A stretch of 64,000 bases of DNA from Ereboglobus luteus (GCF_003096195.1 NZ_CP023004.1:3514501-3578500), one strand, 5' to 3'. Shown: positions 1-9,070, counted from the first letter of the stretch. A program made the numbers and translations. Notes: generated from the letters alone by a model not told the origin.

Positions 1-1141
1 CGGTGACGATGGCGGAGTGCGGGCCGCGTAGGTCGGGGACCGGGGTGCGTTGAGGGGCGCGGTATTGTTGGTCGGCAAGGATGGCGGTGAGGCGGGACTG
101 GAAGCTCGCCTCGGAAGGGGGCTCGCCGTCGGTGAACGGGGGATTTTCGGCGAAAATTTCGTTTTCGATGACGAGGTATTTTTTGTTGAAGGCGGTGTTT
201 GGGTGGTTTTCGAGGGAGAAAGTGGTGCCGGTGGAGAGTGTGACTGCGGTGGTGGTGCCGGTATAGGTGTTGTGGTTGGCCTGGTGCGCGCCGAGGCGGA
301 TTTTGGCGAGTTTGTCGCCGTCGGTGCTTTCGGCGAAAATACCGGGGTAGTCGAACATTTCCGCGTCGTCGCCTGTGTAGCCGCGGCTTTCGGTGGCGTT
401 GGAGCGGAGGACGGTGGAGGGGCTTTTGTAGTTGTAGTCGGCGAGGACGTAGTTGCCGGGAACAGCATCGTTGCGCGCTCCCCAAGTCTGGATGCCTTGT
501 TCGCTGCGTATGAGGCGCTTGTTGTGAAAGGAGATGGTGGCAGCGGCGGTTGCGTCGGAGTGCGAGCCGGGGGAGTCGCAGAGCACGAGCGTGTGTTTTC
601 CGTCGGCGTGTTCAAAGTGGTAATAGATGCCCTCCTCCTCCATAAGGCGGGAGGCGAAGGCGAAGTCGGTTTCGCGGTATTGGACGCAATAGGGGCGCTC
701 GGTGGTGCCGGAGTCGGAGGCGCTGTCCTTGTAGTCGCTTATGCCGGCGTCGGTTTTGATGATGTCGGAGAGGATGGATTTGGCGTCCTTTTTTTGAAAG
801 ATGCGGCAGTCGGTGGTGAGCGAGGTGAGCCAAAGTTTGGGGACGATGACGGCCACGTAACAAGCGAGGGTGCCGGTGGAGCCGGTGCGTCCGAAGGTGC
901 GCACGATGCCGTTGATGTAGCGGGTGCCGCCGTCCTTGATGGCGCTTTCGATTTCGACGGTCACGTCCTTGCCAAGGATATCCTTGTAGTCGATGTCGTT
1001 GTCCTCGCTCAGGAGAAAGGCCTCGTATTCAAAGAGCGTGCTGAGGCGTTCGATGCCGCGGATACTTTTGATGAGGAGCTTGTCCTTGCCGATCGGCGTG
1101 GTGATGCGCAGGAGGCGGTTGTCTTGTGTGTATTCGGACAT
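1..1141 (-). CDS. vgrG: VgrG spike protein (TssI), 3' end cut by window
   Basis: The T6SS spike protein forms the trimeric tip loaded on the Hcp tube and carries effectors. About 380 N-terminal residues are visible, from an ATG at 1141, and the frame stays open to the window edge. The start (MSEYTQDNRLLRITTPIGKD) is a typical Vgr N-terminal domain. It is followed by the gp27-like features FEYEAFLLSEDNDIDYKD, a YCVQYRETDFAFASRLMEEE segment and a GIYYHFEH segment, which are hallmarks of VgrG/Rhs-Vgr proteins. The gp5-like needle and any C-terminal effector extension lie outside the window. It is the last visible gene of the minus-strand run, 51 bp beyond the stop of the 260-aa helical protein. 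Family identity is secure; whether it is an evolved VgrG cannot be told. Confidence 0.95.
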   Translation of the reverse strand, partial: MSEYTQDNRLLRITTPIGKDKLLIKSIRGIERLSTLFEYEAFLLSEDNDIDYKDILGKDVTVEIESAIKDGGTRYINGIVRTFGRTGSTGTLACYVAVIVPKLWLTSLTTDCRIFQKKDAKSILSDIIKTDAGISDYKDSASDSGTTERPYCVQYRETDFAFASRLMEEEGIYYHFEHADGKHTLVLCDSPGSHSDATAAATISFHNKRLIRSEQGIQTWGARNDAVPGNYVLADYNYKSPSTVLRSNATESRGYTGDDAEMFDYPGIFAESTDGDKLAKIRLGAHQANHNTYTGTTTAVTLSTGTTFSLENHPNTAFNKKYLVIENEIFAENPPFTDGEPPSEASFQSRLTAILADQQYRAPQRTPVPDLRGPHSAIVT

Positions 1142-1192
1142 GGCGGAGAAAAGTTCTGAAAACCTGAAGTTCTGAATGTCGGGGTGGTGTCC

Positions 1193-1975
1193 TCACACCG
1201 CCTTTACCCCGCGGATTTTGTATTGTTCATTTTTCCAAGCGTTGACTGCGTTTTCCCAATGTTGCCCTGTCCGTAACAAGGTGGTGATTTCGCCAACAGC
1301 CCCGTCAAAATGTGCGAGTTTCAATTTCTTGGAGTCATACATGCTTTTCAGGTTTTTTAAAGCAGGCCCGGATATGTTTATCTCCAAAGCAAAATTTTTG
1401 TATGTGCGATAGGGATCTTCCTTATTGAAGATTGCCTTTAGGAAATCAGTATTTTCCTCAATATGCGCCGTCTTTGCATATTTCGAGAATATTTCATACG
1501 TGGGGCCGCCCCTGATCGCCTGCTCAATTGAGAGCTTCGTCATTTTTTCCGCGACACTGTCTATGCTGGCCTTGATCGGCTTAAGGCGTTCATAAGCACC
1601 CAGTAATGAGTTGAAGTAAGGTCCGTCGGGCTCAAATTCTTTAGCGCAGTCTTCCATCCGAGCGGCAAAATTTCTACCCCCGCCCGGCATGCCCCTGGCC
1701 TTTCGTATTGTTTTGCACGCGTCACCGACGGCCTTCAGGAATGGATTTATATATTTTGCATGAGTTTTATAAAAAACCTGCAAGCCGACATCACTTTTTT
1801 TATAATAACTCAAGGCGTTTTTAAATTCCGCCCACTTTATTTTTTTATATAACGATTCTATCTTATCCAGGGCGTTCCCCGTTCCTGTGTTCGGATACTT
1901 GGACGTTTTATCCCCAGCCTTGAGTGTTTTCCAGGCTTTGTGGGTGTGTGGCCATACAGGGCGGTCGGCAGGCAT
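1193..1975 (-). CDS. Lys-rich helical protein of unknown function (260 aa), T6SS cargo candidate
   Basis: I do not recognise a family. The protein is predicted mostly helical and Lys-rich, with no signal peptide or membrane segment. Near the N-terminus it carries a pattern shared with three other proteins of this locus: a Trp (KAWKTLK), then AGDKTSKY, then LDKIESLYKKIKW at about residues 36-48. The closest match is the 188-aa protein at 44168-44734. Codon use is visibly A+T-richer (AAA, ATA, TTT) than in the flanking clpV and vgrG, suggesting separate origin. It lies between clpV and vgrG, a usual place for effector, adaptor or immunity genes. A role as VgrG-loaded cargo is inference only. 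Confidence 0.7.
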   Translation of the reverse strand: MPADRPVWPHTHKAWKTLKAGDKTSKYPNTGTGNALDKIESLYKKIKWAEFKNALSYYKKSDVGLQVFYKTHAKYINPFLKAVGDACKTIRKARGMPGGGRNFAARMEDCAKEFEPDGPYFNSLLGAYERLKPIKASIDSVAEKMTKLSIEQAIRGGPTYEIFSKYAKTAHIEENTDFLKAIFNKEDPYRTYKNFALEINISGPALKNLKSMYDSKKLKLAHFDGAVGEITTLLRTGQHWENAVNAWKNEQYKIRGVKAV

Positions 1976-2039
1976 GATGAGTGGTCTCCTTTGTGTTTGG
2001 GTTTGTTAAATACGGCGCGGCTCAGGAGAGCCATATCCC

Positions 2040-4828
2040 TTATTCTTTATAGTTATAAACGAAGGCGCTGTCTTTGGTTTCGACGGTGATGGTTTTGATG
2101 TTCCGGCCTTCCATCAGGCGGGTGAGGATTTCGCGGCTGATGTCGGGGAGGAGGGTTTGGGTGAGGATGGCATCCACCATGCGGCCGCCGCTTTCGTTTT
2201 CCGTGCAACGGCTGGCGATGAGCGCGACGACATCGTCGGTGTAGGTGAGCGCGATGCCGCGGTTGGCGGCGATGCGCCTGACGATGCGGTCGAGTTGCAG
2301 GCGAATGATGGCGCGGAGCATTTCGTCGCTGAGCGGGAAGTAGGGAATCGTGACGAGGCGGCCGAGAAGCGCGGCGGGGAAGGCCTTGAGGAGCGCGGGG
2401 CGGAGCGCCTTGGCGATGCCGTCGGCGTCGGGCATGAGCTCGGGGTCCTTGCAGAGGTTGGTGATGATGTCCGTGCCGACGTTGGTGGTGAGCAGAATGA
2501 TGGTGTTCTTGAAGTCGATGAGGCGGCCCTCGCCGTCCTCCATCCAGCCTTTGTCGAAGACTTGGAAGAAGATTTCGTGGACATCGGGGTGCGCTTTTTC
2601 GACTTCGTCGAGGAGCACGATCGAGTAGGGGCGTCGGCGGACGGCCTCGGTGAGAATGCCGCCTTCGCCGTAACCGACGTAGCCCGGAGGCGCGCCTTTG
2701 AGCGTGGAGACGGTGTGCGCCTCTTGAAACTCGCTCATGTTGATCGTGATGACGTTTTGCTCGCCGCCGTAGAGGACTTCGGCGAGGGCGAGGGCGGTTT
2801 CGGTTTTGCCGACGCCGCTGGTGCCGGCGAGCATGAACACGCCGATGGGTTTGCTCGGGTTGTCGAGGCTGGCGCGCGAGGTCTGGATGCGGCGCGCAAT
2901 GGCTTCGAGGGCGTGGCGCTGGCCGATGATGCGTTTTTCCAAGTTGTCCGCGAGGTTGAGGACGGATTGGATTTCGTTTTTCACCATGCGGCCGACGGGG
3001 ATGCCGGTCCAATCGGCGACAACGGAGGCGACCGCCTGGTCGTTGACCGAGGGGAGGATGAGCGGCGTTTCGCCTTGGAGCGCGGAGAGTTGGGATTCGA
3101 GGTCGCGGAGTTCGGCGATGAGGGGATCGGCGGGTGTGGCGATTTTTGTGGATTCTGATTTCGCGGATTTTTTTGCGGACTTTTTCTTTTTGGATTTTTT
3201 GCCGGTGGGAGGTTTGGGCTTGGGCTCGTCGCCCATGTCACCCGATCCCACGGGCGAGTCGCCCGTGCCACTCGACCCTTCGGCTTCGGTGACTTGGCGG
3301 CGGAGGGCGATGATTTTTTCGACGAGTTCTTTTTCCCTGGTCCAGTCGGCCTCAAGTTTTTCGAGGTGGGTTTTGTCGGCTTCGAGGTTTTTGCGGAGCT
3401 TGGTTTCGCGTTCGGCGTGGTCGGCGCCGAGCTTGGTTTCGCGGGTGAGGATTTCGAGCTCGGCCTCCGCGATTATGATGCGCTGGCGGGTGTCGTCGAT
3501 TTCGGCGGGCGTGGCGTGTTGCGAAACGGCGACGCGGGCGCAAGCAGTGTCGATGAGGCTGACGGCCTTGTCGGGGAGCTGGCGCGAGGGGATGTAGCGG
3601 TGCGAGAGTTTGACGGCGGCCTCGACGGCGCTGTCGAGGACTTGCACGCGGTGGTGTTTTTCAAGGACGGGGGCGAGGCCGCGAATCATGGCGATGGCGG
3701 CGGCTTCATCGGGTTCGTCGACTTTGACAACTTGGAAGCGGCGCGTGAGGGCGGGATCTTTTTCGATGTGCTTTTTGTATTCGGCCCAAGTGGTGGCGGC
3801 GATGGTGCGGAGCGTGCCGCGCGCGAGGGCGGGTTTGAGGAGATTGGCCGCGTCGCCCGTGCCGGCCGCGCCTCCGGCGCCGATGAGAGTGTGGGCTTCG
3901 TCGATGAAGAGGATGATGGGGGTGGGGGAGGCTTGCACTTCGTCGATGACTTGGCGAAGGCGTTGCTCAAACTCGCCTTTCATGCTGGCTCCGGCTTGGA
4001 GGAGGCCGATGTCGAGGGAGCGGAGTGTGACGTCGCGGAGCGAGGGCGGCACGTCGCCTTTGACGATGCGTTGTGCGAAACCTTCGATGACGGCGGTTTT
4101 GCCGACGCCCGCCTCGCCCGTGAGGATGGGGTTGTTTTGGCGGCGGCGCATGAGGATGTCCACGATCTGGCGGATTTCGTCCTCGCGGCAAAGGATGGGA
4201 TCCATTTTGCCTTCGCGGGCCTGCGCGGTGAGGTCGGTGGTGTAACGGTTGAGGGCTTCCTGTTTGCCAAGTTGGGCGGGCGACATGGCGCCGCTGGCCT
4301 CGCCGGGAGCGGCTCCGCCTGTGGCATCGGATGCGGGGGCTGACATGCGCGCCTCGGGCGAGCCGGAGGTGATGTCGGCGAAGTTGTCCGTGAGCGCCTG
4401 CTCCTTGACTTTGCCGAACTCGGGGAGAACTGGAGCAGCAGCGAACGGAGGCTGGGCGTGCTGATGAGCGCGAGGAGGAGGTGGCCGGTGCGGATGGAGT
4501 TTTCGCCGAAGAGGAGCGAGGTGTAGGTCCACGCCTGCTGGGTGGCGTTTTCGATGTGCGGCGAGAAGTCGTTGATAGCGGTGGCGCCGCGCGGGAGGCG
4601 GTCGAGCGCGGCGGTGAGGTCGGCGGCGAGGCGCGAGGCGTCGAGCGAGAAGTGGCGCGCGACGTGGTGCAGGTCGGTGTCCTGCGTCTGGAAAATTTGG
4701 TTTATCCAGTGCAGGAGTTCGACGTAGGGGTTGCCGCGCATTTTGCAGAAGACGGTGGCGCCTTCGAGTGCCTTATACGCGAGCGGGTTGAGTTTGCCGA
4801 AGAGGGTGGAGCGTTGGATGGATGGCAT
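2040..4828 (-). CDS. clpV: ClpV (TssH) AAA+ sheath-disassembly ATPase, interrupted by a 1-nt frameshift
   Basis: ClpV is a hexameric Clp/Hsp100 ATPase that recycles contracted TssB/TssC sheath. The N-domain (FGKLNPLAYKALEGA, then LLHWINQIFQ and SIRTGHLLLALIS) reads from ATG 4828. The rest reads in another frame to the stop at 2040. Adding one C to the CCCC run at 4422-4425 joins LLLQFSP to EFGKVKEQ and gives about 929 aa, normal for ClpV. In the joined protein, Walker A1 GEAGVGKT is near 238-245, Walker B1 ILFIDEAH near 306-313, Walker A2 GTSGVGKT near 669-676 and LLDEVEKAH near 739-747. An unusual Gly/Ser then Lys-rich insert (about 519-564) interrupts the middle-domain coiled coil. The frameshift is either a sequence error or an inactivating mutation; all motifs are otherwise intact. 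It lies between two helical cargo-like genes. Confidence 0.93.
3249..3267. repeat. GC-rich inverted repeat inside clpV
   Basis: CACGGGCGA-G-TCGCCCGTG is a perfect 9-bp inverted repeat inside the part of clpV that encodes the Gly/Ser-rich start of the middle-domain insert. It looks like the hairpin words found between genes elsewhere in the window. The insert may therefore have arisen by capture of such an element in frame. Confidence 0.6.
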
Positions 4829-4840
4829 GGTGATGGAAAG

Positions 4841-4867
4841 TGCTGAAAGACTGAATGGCTGAAGGTG
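4841..4867. repeat. GCTGAA/ACTGAA/GGCTGAA word repeat (family D)
   Basis: A short tandem of related words (GCTGAAAGACTGAATGGCTGAAGG) fills part of the 55-bp gap between the 327-aa gene and clpV. The same words occur at 48373-48411 (inside the tagF-like gene), 62995-63035 and 63366-63381. No promoter or terminator could be assigned. Confidence 0.6.
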
Positions 4868-4883
4868 GCGGATGGTTTGGAGT

Positions 4884-5867
4884 TTATTTCGCTTTCTTGG
4901 CGTCTCTTATTATTTTTCCAAGATTACCTTTTATCTTTTCTATGGTCGGTTTGATATCGTCTTTTAGAAGACGCCTGTGAAAAGAAGTGATCGCCGCCCT
5001 GAAATTATTAAAATCCGATTTGTAGTTTATTGGATTTTTCAATTCCCATTTTTCGATTTGATCGATGATGCGGCGCACTGAAGCCAAAACGTTTCCGGCC
5101 GGGCTGCCATTGCCAATTACAGATTCATGCACATCCCATTTTTCGAGCAAATGTTTCGCCGAAAGATACATGGGCCTTAACCCGCGAACGCGAATGTGCT
5201 TGTTATACGCCTCGACCAGCGGGGCAAAGTTATTTGTGTCCGTGGATTTTTCATATACATCCGCATGCAACTGTTCCAGTAGTCTTACGCAGGCCGCTTC
5301 AGCATACGCCATCGTGGTTTTGCAAGCCGTGCAAAAATCCCTCGACTCCCTTGCGAAGGCAATTGAATCGAATTTGCTGTTAATTTCATCCTGCCTGGCC
5401 CCCTTCCGCTTCATCTTGGCCCTTCGTTTGTTTTCCTTCATTTCACGCAGCATGCTCTCGGCTTCGGAAAGCCTGCCCTCGGCATCGATCACGATTGCCT
5501 TTAGCCTGGCGTCCAAAAAGCTCACCGCGGCTCCGGTATGCGTGTCCAGCCCATAGGCTTTTTCATAAGCGCCTTCTATATCCTTAAAATACAGTTTGGC
5601 CATTTTTGCAATGGACGCGCACCGTTTCTTCAACAACGCGGTGTCTTCCTCGCGTTTTTTTATTTTTGCGTCTTCGATGGAATCAACACCGTATTTAAAA
5701 CAATTAATATAAGCCTGGTCGAATTCCTGCAATGTAACCGAGAGGGTTTTGTTGGAGCGGAACCAGCATTTTTTGACAGCCTCGACGGGCTTCACGTCCG
5801 GCCGGGTCGTCATCTTTTCAAACCGTGCGGATGTTTTTTTCCATTCTTCAATTAACGATTTGCTCAT
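4884..5867 (-). CDS. Lys-rich helical protein of unknown function (327 aa), T6SS cargo candidate
   Basis: I see no recognisable family. It starts with MSKSLIEEWKKTSARFEKM and is helical throughout. A strongly basic stretch (ENKRRAKMKRKGARQ, about residues 145-160) sits in the middle and several Cys in the second half. There is no signal peptide, transmembrane helix or obvious catalytic motif. Its codons are A+T-richer than those of the core tss genes. It is the last of a run of helical genes (7730 down to 4884) between tssG and clpV, starting 67 bp after the 238-aa gene stops. The position suggests cargo, immunity or chaperone function, but the sequence does not show which. Confidence 0.65.
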   Translation of the reverse strand: MSKSLIEEWKKTSARFEKMTTRPDVKPVEAVKKCWFRSNKTLSVTLQEFDQAYINCFKYGVDSIEDAKIKKREEDTALLKKRCASIAKMAKLYFKDIEGAYEKAYGLDTHTGAAVSFLDARLKAIVIDAEGRLSEAESMLREMKENKRRAKMKRKGARQDEINSKFDSIAFARESRDFCTACKTTMAYAEAACVRLLEQLHADVYEKSTDTNNFAPLVEAYNKHIRVRGLRPMYLSAKHLLEKWDVHESVIGNGSPAGNVLASVRRIIDQIEKWELKNPINYKSDFNNFRAAITSFHRRLLKDDIKPTIEKIKGNLGKIIRDAKKAK

Positions 5868-5934
5868 GGGTATGCGTCGGATGACTGTTTTATGGTTTTA
5901 CTCGCGGCAAAGCGGGGCGCCGTGTTTCGCGCGT

Positions 5935-6651
5935 TTAGGATTGGTTGAGAGCGGTTTCGGATTTGCTGATTTGCTGGGCAAAATCGTTGAGCGCCGTGCC
6001 GAGCGCGGCCGCGATTTTGGCAACCTTGCCGTTGTTGTGCGCATTCTTTGCGGGGGCGTCGTCCCTGTAGATTTCCGCGCAGCGTCCCGCCCAGTAACGA
6101 AGTTGAGCTTGGAGGCCGTCGTTCATGATGAGGATGGAATCGCTTATCGCAAATATGGCTTCCTGCACCGCGTCTCTTGCGGCGTCCCTTTTCATTTTCT
6201 TCGCCTGCAATTTGCCGAGCGCGGCGATGCCTGCCTTGAGATCGTTCAGCTTGGCTGCCGCGGTCCTTTGGATTTTGGCGAGCTCGGCGTCTACCCGCGG
6301 CTTTTGGCCTGAGAGCGCGCACTGGGTGAATTCCTTGGCGGTGCAGAAGGATAGCAGGGATTTGTTTTTTGCCAGGGTGCTTTCGCTCAGCGCGAATACC
6401 GCGGGCTTGAAATATTCCCCGACGACGAGCTCGTCCCTTGCCTTGTAATTTTTAACATAGGCAAGTTTGGCCTCGGTGGCTTTTTGTATTACCGGTTTCT
6501 TTTTTCGAACTTCTTCGACGCGGGCGGCAATCTTTTTATATTCATCCTCAAGCCGATCCAGATGCTCCTTATACATGCCCGGGGGGACTCCCTTTTTAGG
6601 GAGTTTTTTAACGCGAGCGGCGGATGTCGGTTGCCATTTGAAGGCTCTCAA
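5935..6651 (-). CDS. Lys-rich helical protein of unknown function (213-238 aa)
   Basis: Helical, Lys/Ala-rich soluble protein without a recognised domain. The core pattern YKEHLDRLEDEYKKI resembles the shared N-terminal pattern of the 260-aa, 188-aa and 169-aa proteins. The start is uncertain. A TTG at 6651 gives 238 aa and overlaps the upstream 205-aa gene by 44 bp. An ATG at 6576 gives 213 aa and follows that gene's stop by 31 bp, just after a hairpin (6587-6604). If 6576 is right, the KKGVPPG preceding the pattern is not translated. It sits in the helical run downstream of tssG and is probably co-transcribed with its neighbours. Confidence 0.6.
   Translation of the reverse strand: MRAFKWQPTSAARVKKLPKKGVPPGMYKEHLDRLEDEYKKIAARVEEVRKKKPVIQKATEAKLAYVKNYKARDELVVGEYFKPAVFALSESTLAKNKSLLSFCTAKEFTQCALSGQKPRVDAELAKIQRTAAAKLNDLKAGIAALGKLQAKKMKRDAARDAVQEAIFAISDSILIMNDGLQAQLRYWAGRCAEIYRDDAPAKNAHNNGKVAKIAAALGTALNDFAQQISKSETALNQS
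6587..6609 (+). terminator. Hairpin plus T-run between two helical genes
   Basis: ACTCCC-TTTTTA-GGGAGT (6587-6604) is a perfect 6-bp stem followed on the plus strand by five T. It reads as a terminator only in the plus direction, where no gene ends. On the minus strand it lies at the junction of the 205-aa and 213/238-aa genes and could affect translation of the second. Function is uncertain. Confidence 0.3.
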
Positions 6652-7225
6652 GCAGGTTTTGCGTCTTGCCCTCCAACTCGGCGCGCAATTGCTCGATTTG
6701 TTTTAAATGGGCCCTTCTTTTGTTTTCTAATTCGGCGGGCACCGCGTTCTCAAACTCATCCGTGAGCGTTTTGCCGTCAATCCACTTGTTCATGACGCTC
6801 TCATGATAAGTTTTTCCGTAAATGACCGTTGATGCGTTAAACGCCTTGATTATGCCAGTCGTCGCGGCTTTGAGCATGGCAATGGTTTTCTCCAGGCTCT
6901 CATTATAGAAGTCGTTACGCTCCTCCATGCGGGCTTCGGCGCCTTCAATGATGATTTCGAGTTTATCAAGAAGGGGGGCGATGCTTTTTATAATGACGTC
7001 CGCCTGCTTGGCCATGGAGTCCATGCGCGTCCAGTTGGAATCCTGGCGGTCGAGCGACATGGCAATGGATATCTCGGCTTCATCCGTGATATTATATTTT
7101 TTCAGCGGCGTGCTGTCGTTGCGGTGCTCTTTATTTTGCGCGTCGGTGAAGTTTTTTGCGGCGGCTTCGAGATTTTTATATATGACAACCAAGTTGGCGT
7201 GTCGCTGGCGGATGGTTTTCATCAT
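6608..7225 (-). CDS. Helical protein of unknown function (205 aa)
   Basis: Predicted all-helical and soluble, beginning MMKTIRQRHANLVVIYKNLE. It has mixed charge, no cysteines, and no signal peptide or membrane segment. I do not recognise a family. The start overlaps the stop of the preceding 169-aa gene by 4 bp (ATGA arrangement at 7222-7225), implying translational coupling. Its own 3' end overlaps or nearly abuts the next helical gene. The tight packing argues for a co-produced set, such as a cargo protein with a partner, but nothing in the sequence says which member does what. Confidence 0.65.
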   Translation of the reverse strand: MMKTIRQRHANLVVIYKNLEAAAKNFTDAQNKEHRNDSTPLKKYNITDEAEISIAMSLDRQDSNWTRMDSMAKQADVIIKSIAPLLDKLEIIIEGAEARMEERNDFYNESLEKTIAMLKAATTGIIKAFNASTVIYGKTYHESVMNKWIDGKTLTDEFENAVPAELENKRRAHLKQIEQLRAELEGKTQNLLESLQMATDIRRSR

Positions 7226-7730
7226 TTTCTCAACCAGCGCATAGGAATCGGGGCGTGTTTTTTGAATGCCTTGAGGTCGGTGTTGATTGCCTCAAGTTGT
7301 GCGACGAAGTTTTTCTTGTCCGCCTCGGCGTTTCTCTTGTGTTTTTCCGCGGCCGCAACCGCGCCTCTTCGATAGGCGATGTATTGTTGAATCCTTCGCT
7401 GCCCGGCTGATTGCGCCTTGCCGAGGCTGGTTTTTTCCTGGTCAACGAGGCTCTCAAGGTCGGCCAGCTCGTCAATGGCATCCCGCGTGGCATCCTTGAT
7501 GTTTTGGGGGATTCCGCCGCGAATGTTGTTCAAAAGTTTTTTTGCGGCCGCCGCGGCCTGACGTATCTCGACTTCCAGTTTGTCGAGAATTTTTTCGTCT
7601 GATTTTTTATTATAATCGGAAATATATTGGCTGATGTTTTTGAGATGTTTTTCGAAATTAAAATCCTTGGTGCAGCCTTTGGCTCCGCGTTTCCAGACTG
7701 TGGCGGTGTTTGTGAGGGGACGAGTGACAT
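7222..7730 (-). CDS. Helical protein of unknown function (about 169 aa), frameshifted near its start
   Basis: The open frame from 7222 continues upstream past the TTG at 7533 with clear coding character (HLKNISQYISDYNKKSDEKI, then LEVEIRQAAAAAKKLLNN). It has no in-frame ATG. An ATG at 7730, preceded by ACACC as at other starts here (e.g. 45234), lies in another frame. One extra C in the CCCC run near 7716-7719 would give MSLVPLTNTATVWKRGAKG followed by the open frame. The rebuilt N-terminus then matches the pattern of the 260-aa and 188-aa proteins (VWKR.AKG...). The 3' end overlaps the 205-aa gene by 4 bp. A 29-bp palindrome lies about 105-135 bp upstream of the ATG. Confidence 0.6.
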
Positions 7731-7835
7731 GGTGTCTTATATATGTGTTTATTGATTGTTGTTGGGTGGAGCGGATTTGCTCTGTTCGCGATGAAGAGTG
7801 TTGTTCGTGGGGCGGGGGATCGGAAATGATTTTGT

Positions 7836-7864
7836 GATTACAATGGAAAGGTTTGTTTGTAATC
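7836..7864. promoter_or_regulatory. 29-bp palindrome GATTACAA-N13-TTGTAATC, copy 1
   Basis: Perfect 8-bp half-sites GATTACAA and TTGTAATC are separated by 13 bp, with half-site centres 21 bp (two helical turns) apart. The copy lies between the tssG stop (7888) and the 169-aa gene start (7730). The flanks AAATGATTTTGT and GTTTGTT match copy 2 (16984-17012). It could be an operator for a dimeric regulator or part of a terminator; no T-run follows a GC stem, so an operator is favoured. Confidence 0.55.
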
Positions 7865-7887
7865 AGCGGGCGAGGCGCGACGGGCTC

Positions 7888-8904
7888 TCAGTTTTTTGGC
7901 GTGACGAGGAGATCGCCGTGGTTGCGGGTGGGCGGGTTGGAGTGGAGCCAGGTGGTCCAGCCGAGTTGCTGGCCGCCTTGGTCGCCGAGGCGGAGCATGG
8001 GGATTTCATCGGCGCGAATGACGAGGCGGGCGTCCCAATAGAGTTCGGCTCCGGCGTAGTTTAATATCCAGTCGCGGAGGCGGCGGAAGGATTCGCCGCG
8101 GGGGAGGAGGCGCTTGTAGTCGGCGTAACGCATAGGGCCGAGGTTCACTCGAAAGCTGAGCTGGGTGTCCCAGACGCGTGTGCCGATGATGGCGTTCTGG
8201 CCGAGGGTGGAGTCGGTGGCGCGTCCGCCGAGGCCGCAGTAGCAGTCCTTGGGCAATGGAATCCAGCGGCCTACATGGGTGTCGATGGTTGCGGGGACGC
8301 TGAAGAATTCAGAGATGATTGACTCAAGGCTTTCGATGTTGCGCGTGGGGCAGGAGAGGCGTCCGGCGTAGTAGAGTTTGGCGTTGAGGGGGATGCTGTC
8401 GTTTTCGGTGGGCGCGGGGGCATCGTCCGCCGCGCCGAACATGGCGCCGATGTAGTGAGAGAATGCTTGTTCGTCGGGGCGGTCGAGGTCGGCGGAGAGC
8501 TGGTTCACCATCCATGCGCGATAAAAGAGCGCGATCATGCGGTGGTGGAAGATGTCGGCAAAGGCGGCGAAGGTGCGGTCGCCGTGGTGGCGGTCACGGC
8601 TGCGGGCGTGCTCGGTGAGGTGGAGGGGCAGGGGGCCGTTGGGGCCGAAGAGGCCGAGGAAGTTTACGTAGAGGCGCGGTGGGGAGGTTTCGGTCGCGGG
8701 GGAAAATGACTCGATAGGGGTGCGGGCAAAGACGAGTTCGGGTTTCTGTCCAAAGCGGATGCTTTCTTGCGCGGGCGTGTAGGCTTCGCCGGTGCGCGGA
8801 AGGTCGGGGTGCGCGGCGTCAAGCATGCGGACCGCGCGGTAGAAGTCCATGGAGGTGATGCTTTGCTCTGGCGCGGAAGAGGATGTTTGTGGCTGCTCTG
8901 ACAT
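7888..8904 (-). CDS. tssG: TssG baseplate protein
   Basis: TssG is a cytoplasmic T6SS baseplate wedge subunit that pairs with TssF. The chosen start is ATG 8904 (MSEQPQTSS), giving 338 aa. The frame is open 47 codons further up, but that stretch is a repeat element, not coding. Family features include the early MDFYRAVRMLDAAHPD block, IRFGQKPEL, LYVNFLGLFGPNGPLPLHLT (the conserved GLFGPxGPLP motif), AFADIFHHRMIALFYRAW, and a C-terminal RLLPRGESFRRLRDW segment. It follows tssF with about 200 bp between, occupied by a hairpin repeat. Length and motifs are normal for the family. Confidence 0.95.
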   Translation of the reverse strand: MSEQPQTSSSAPEQSITSMDFYRAVRMLDAAHPDLPRTGEAYTPAQESIRFGQKPELVFARTPIESFSPATETSPPRLYVNFLGLFGPNGPLPLHLTEHARSRDRHHGDRTFAAFADIFHHRMIALFYRAWMVNQLSADLDRPDEQAFSHYIGAMFGAADDAPAPTENDSIPLNAKLYYAGRLSCPTRNIESLESIISEFFSVPATIDTHVGRWIPLPKDCYCGLGGRATDSTLGQNAIIGTRVWDTQLSFRVNLGPMRYADYKRLLPRGESFRRLRDWILNYAGAELYWDARLVIRADEIPMLRLGDQGGQQLGWTTWLHSNPPTRNHGDLLVTPKN

Positions 8905-8931
8905 CGGTGACGGGTGAGGCGGGCGTGTGGT

Positions 8932-9070
8932 AATTTTCGATTTTGGATTCTCGATTTTCGATTGCGCGCTACCGCGCGGTTGCGAATGCGAAAGTGGAGC
9001 GGTAGCTCCCAATCGTTTCGAGGCCGTAGGCCGACAGTCTGCCAAATCGAGAATCGAGAATCGAAAATTT
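8932..9070. repeat. Intergenic hairpin repeat, family A copy 1
   Basis: The left arm is built from TCGATTTTCGATT-like words (8932-8963) and the right arm from the inverse AATCGAGAATCGAAAATTT words (9044-9070). The core contains the small hairpin GCGCGCTACCGCGCG and a GGAGC...GCTCC pair. A second copy lies at 60267-60378 with the same core. It fills the tssF-tssG gap and may act as a transcript hairpin or be a non-autonomous mobile element. Confidence 0.75.

Noticed and set aside
50-1159. Long plus-strand open frame (Gly/Val/Glu-rich) at the window start
   Set aside because: It is the antisense shadow of vgrG; the minus-strand frame has clear VgrG motifs.
2053-3012. Arg/His/Pro-rich minus-strand frame inside clpV
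   Set aside because: An out-of-phase reading of the ClpV gene, with composition typical of shifted GC-rich coding sequence.
4422-4425. Programmed -1 frameshift in clpV and the other four split genes
   Set aside because: No canonical X-XXY-YYZ slippery heptamer with a downstream structure is evident, and unrelated genes show the same missing C, so an error or mutation is more likely. Not excluded.
8905-9045. 47-codon N-terminal extension of TssG
   Set aside because: It is encoded by the family A hairpin repeat; ATG 8904 gives the normal TssG start.
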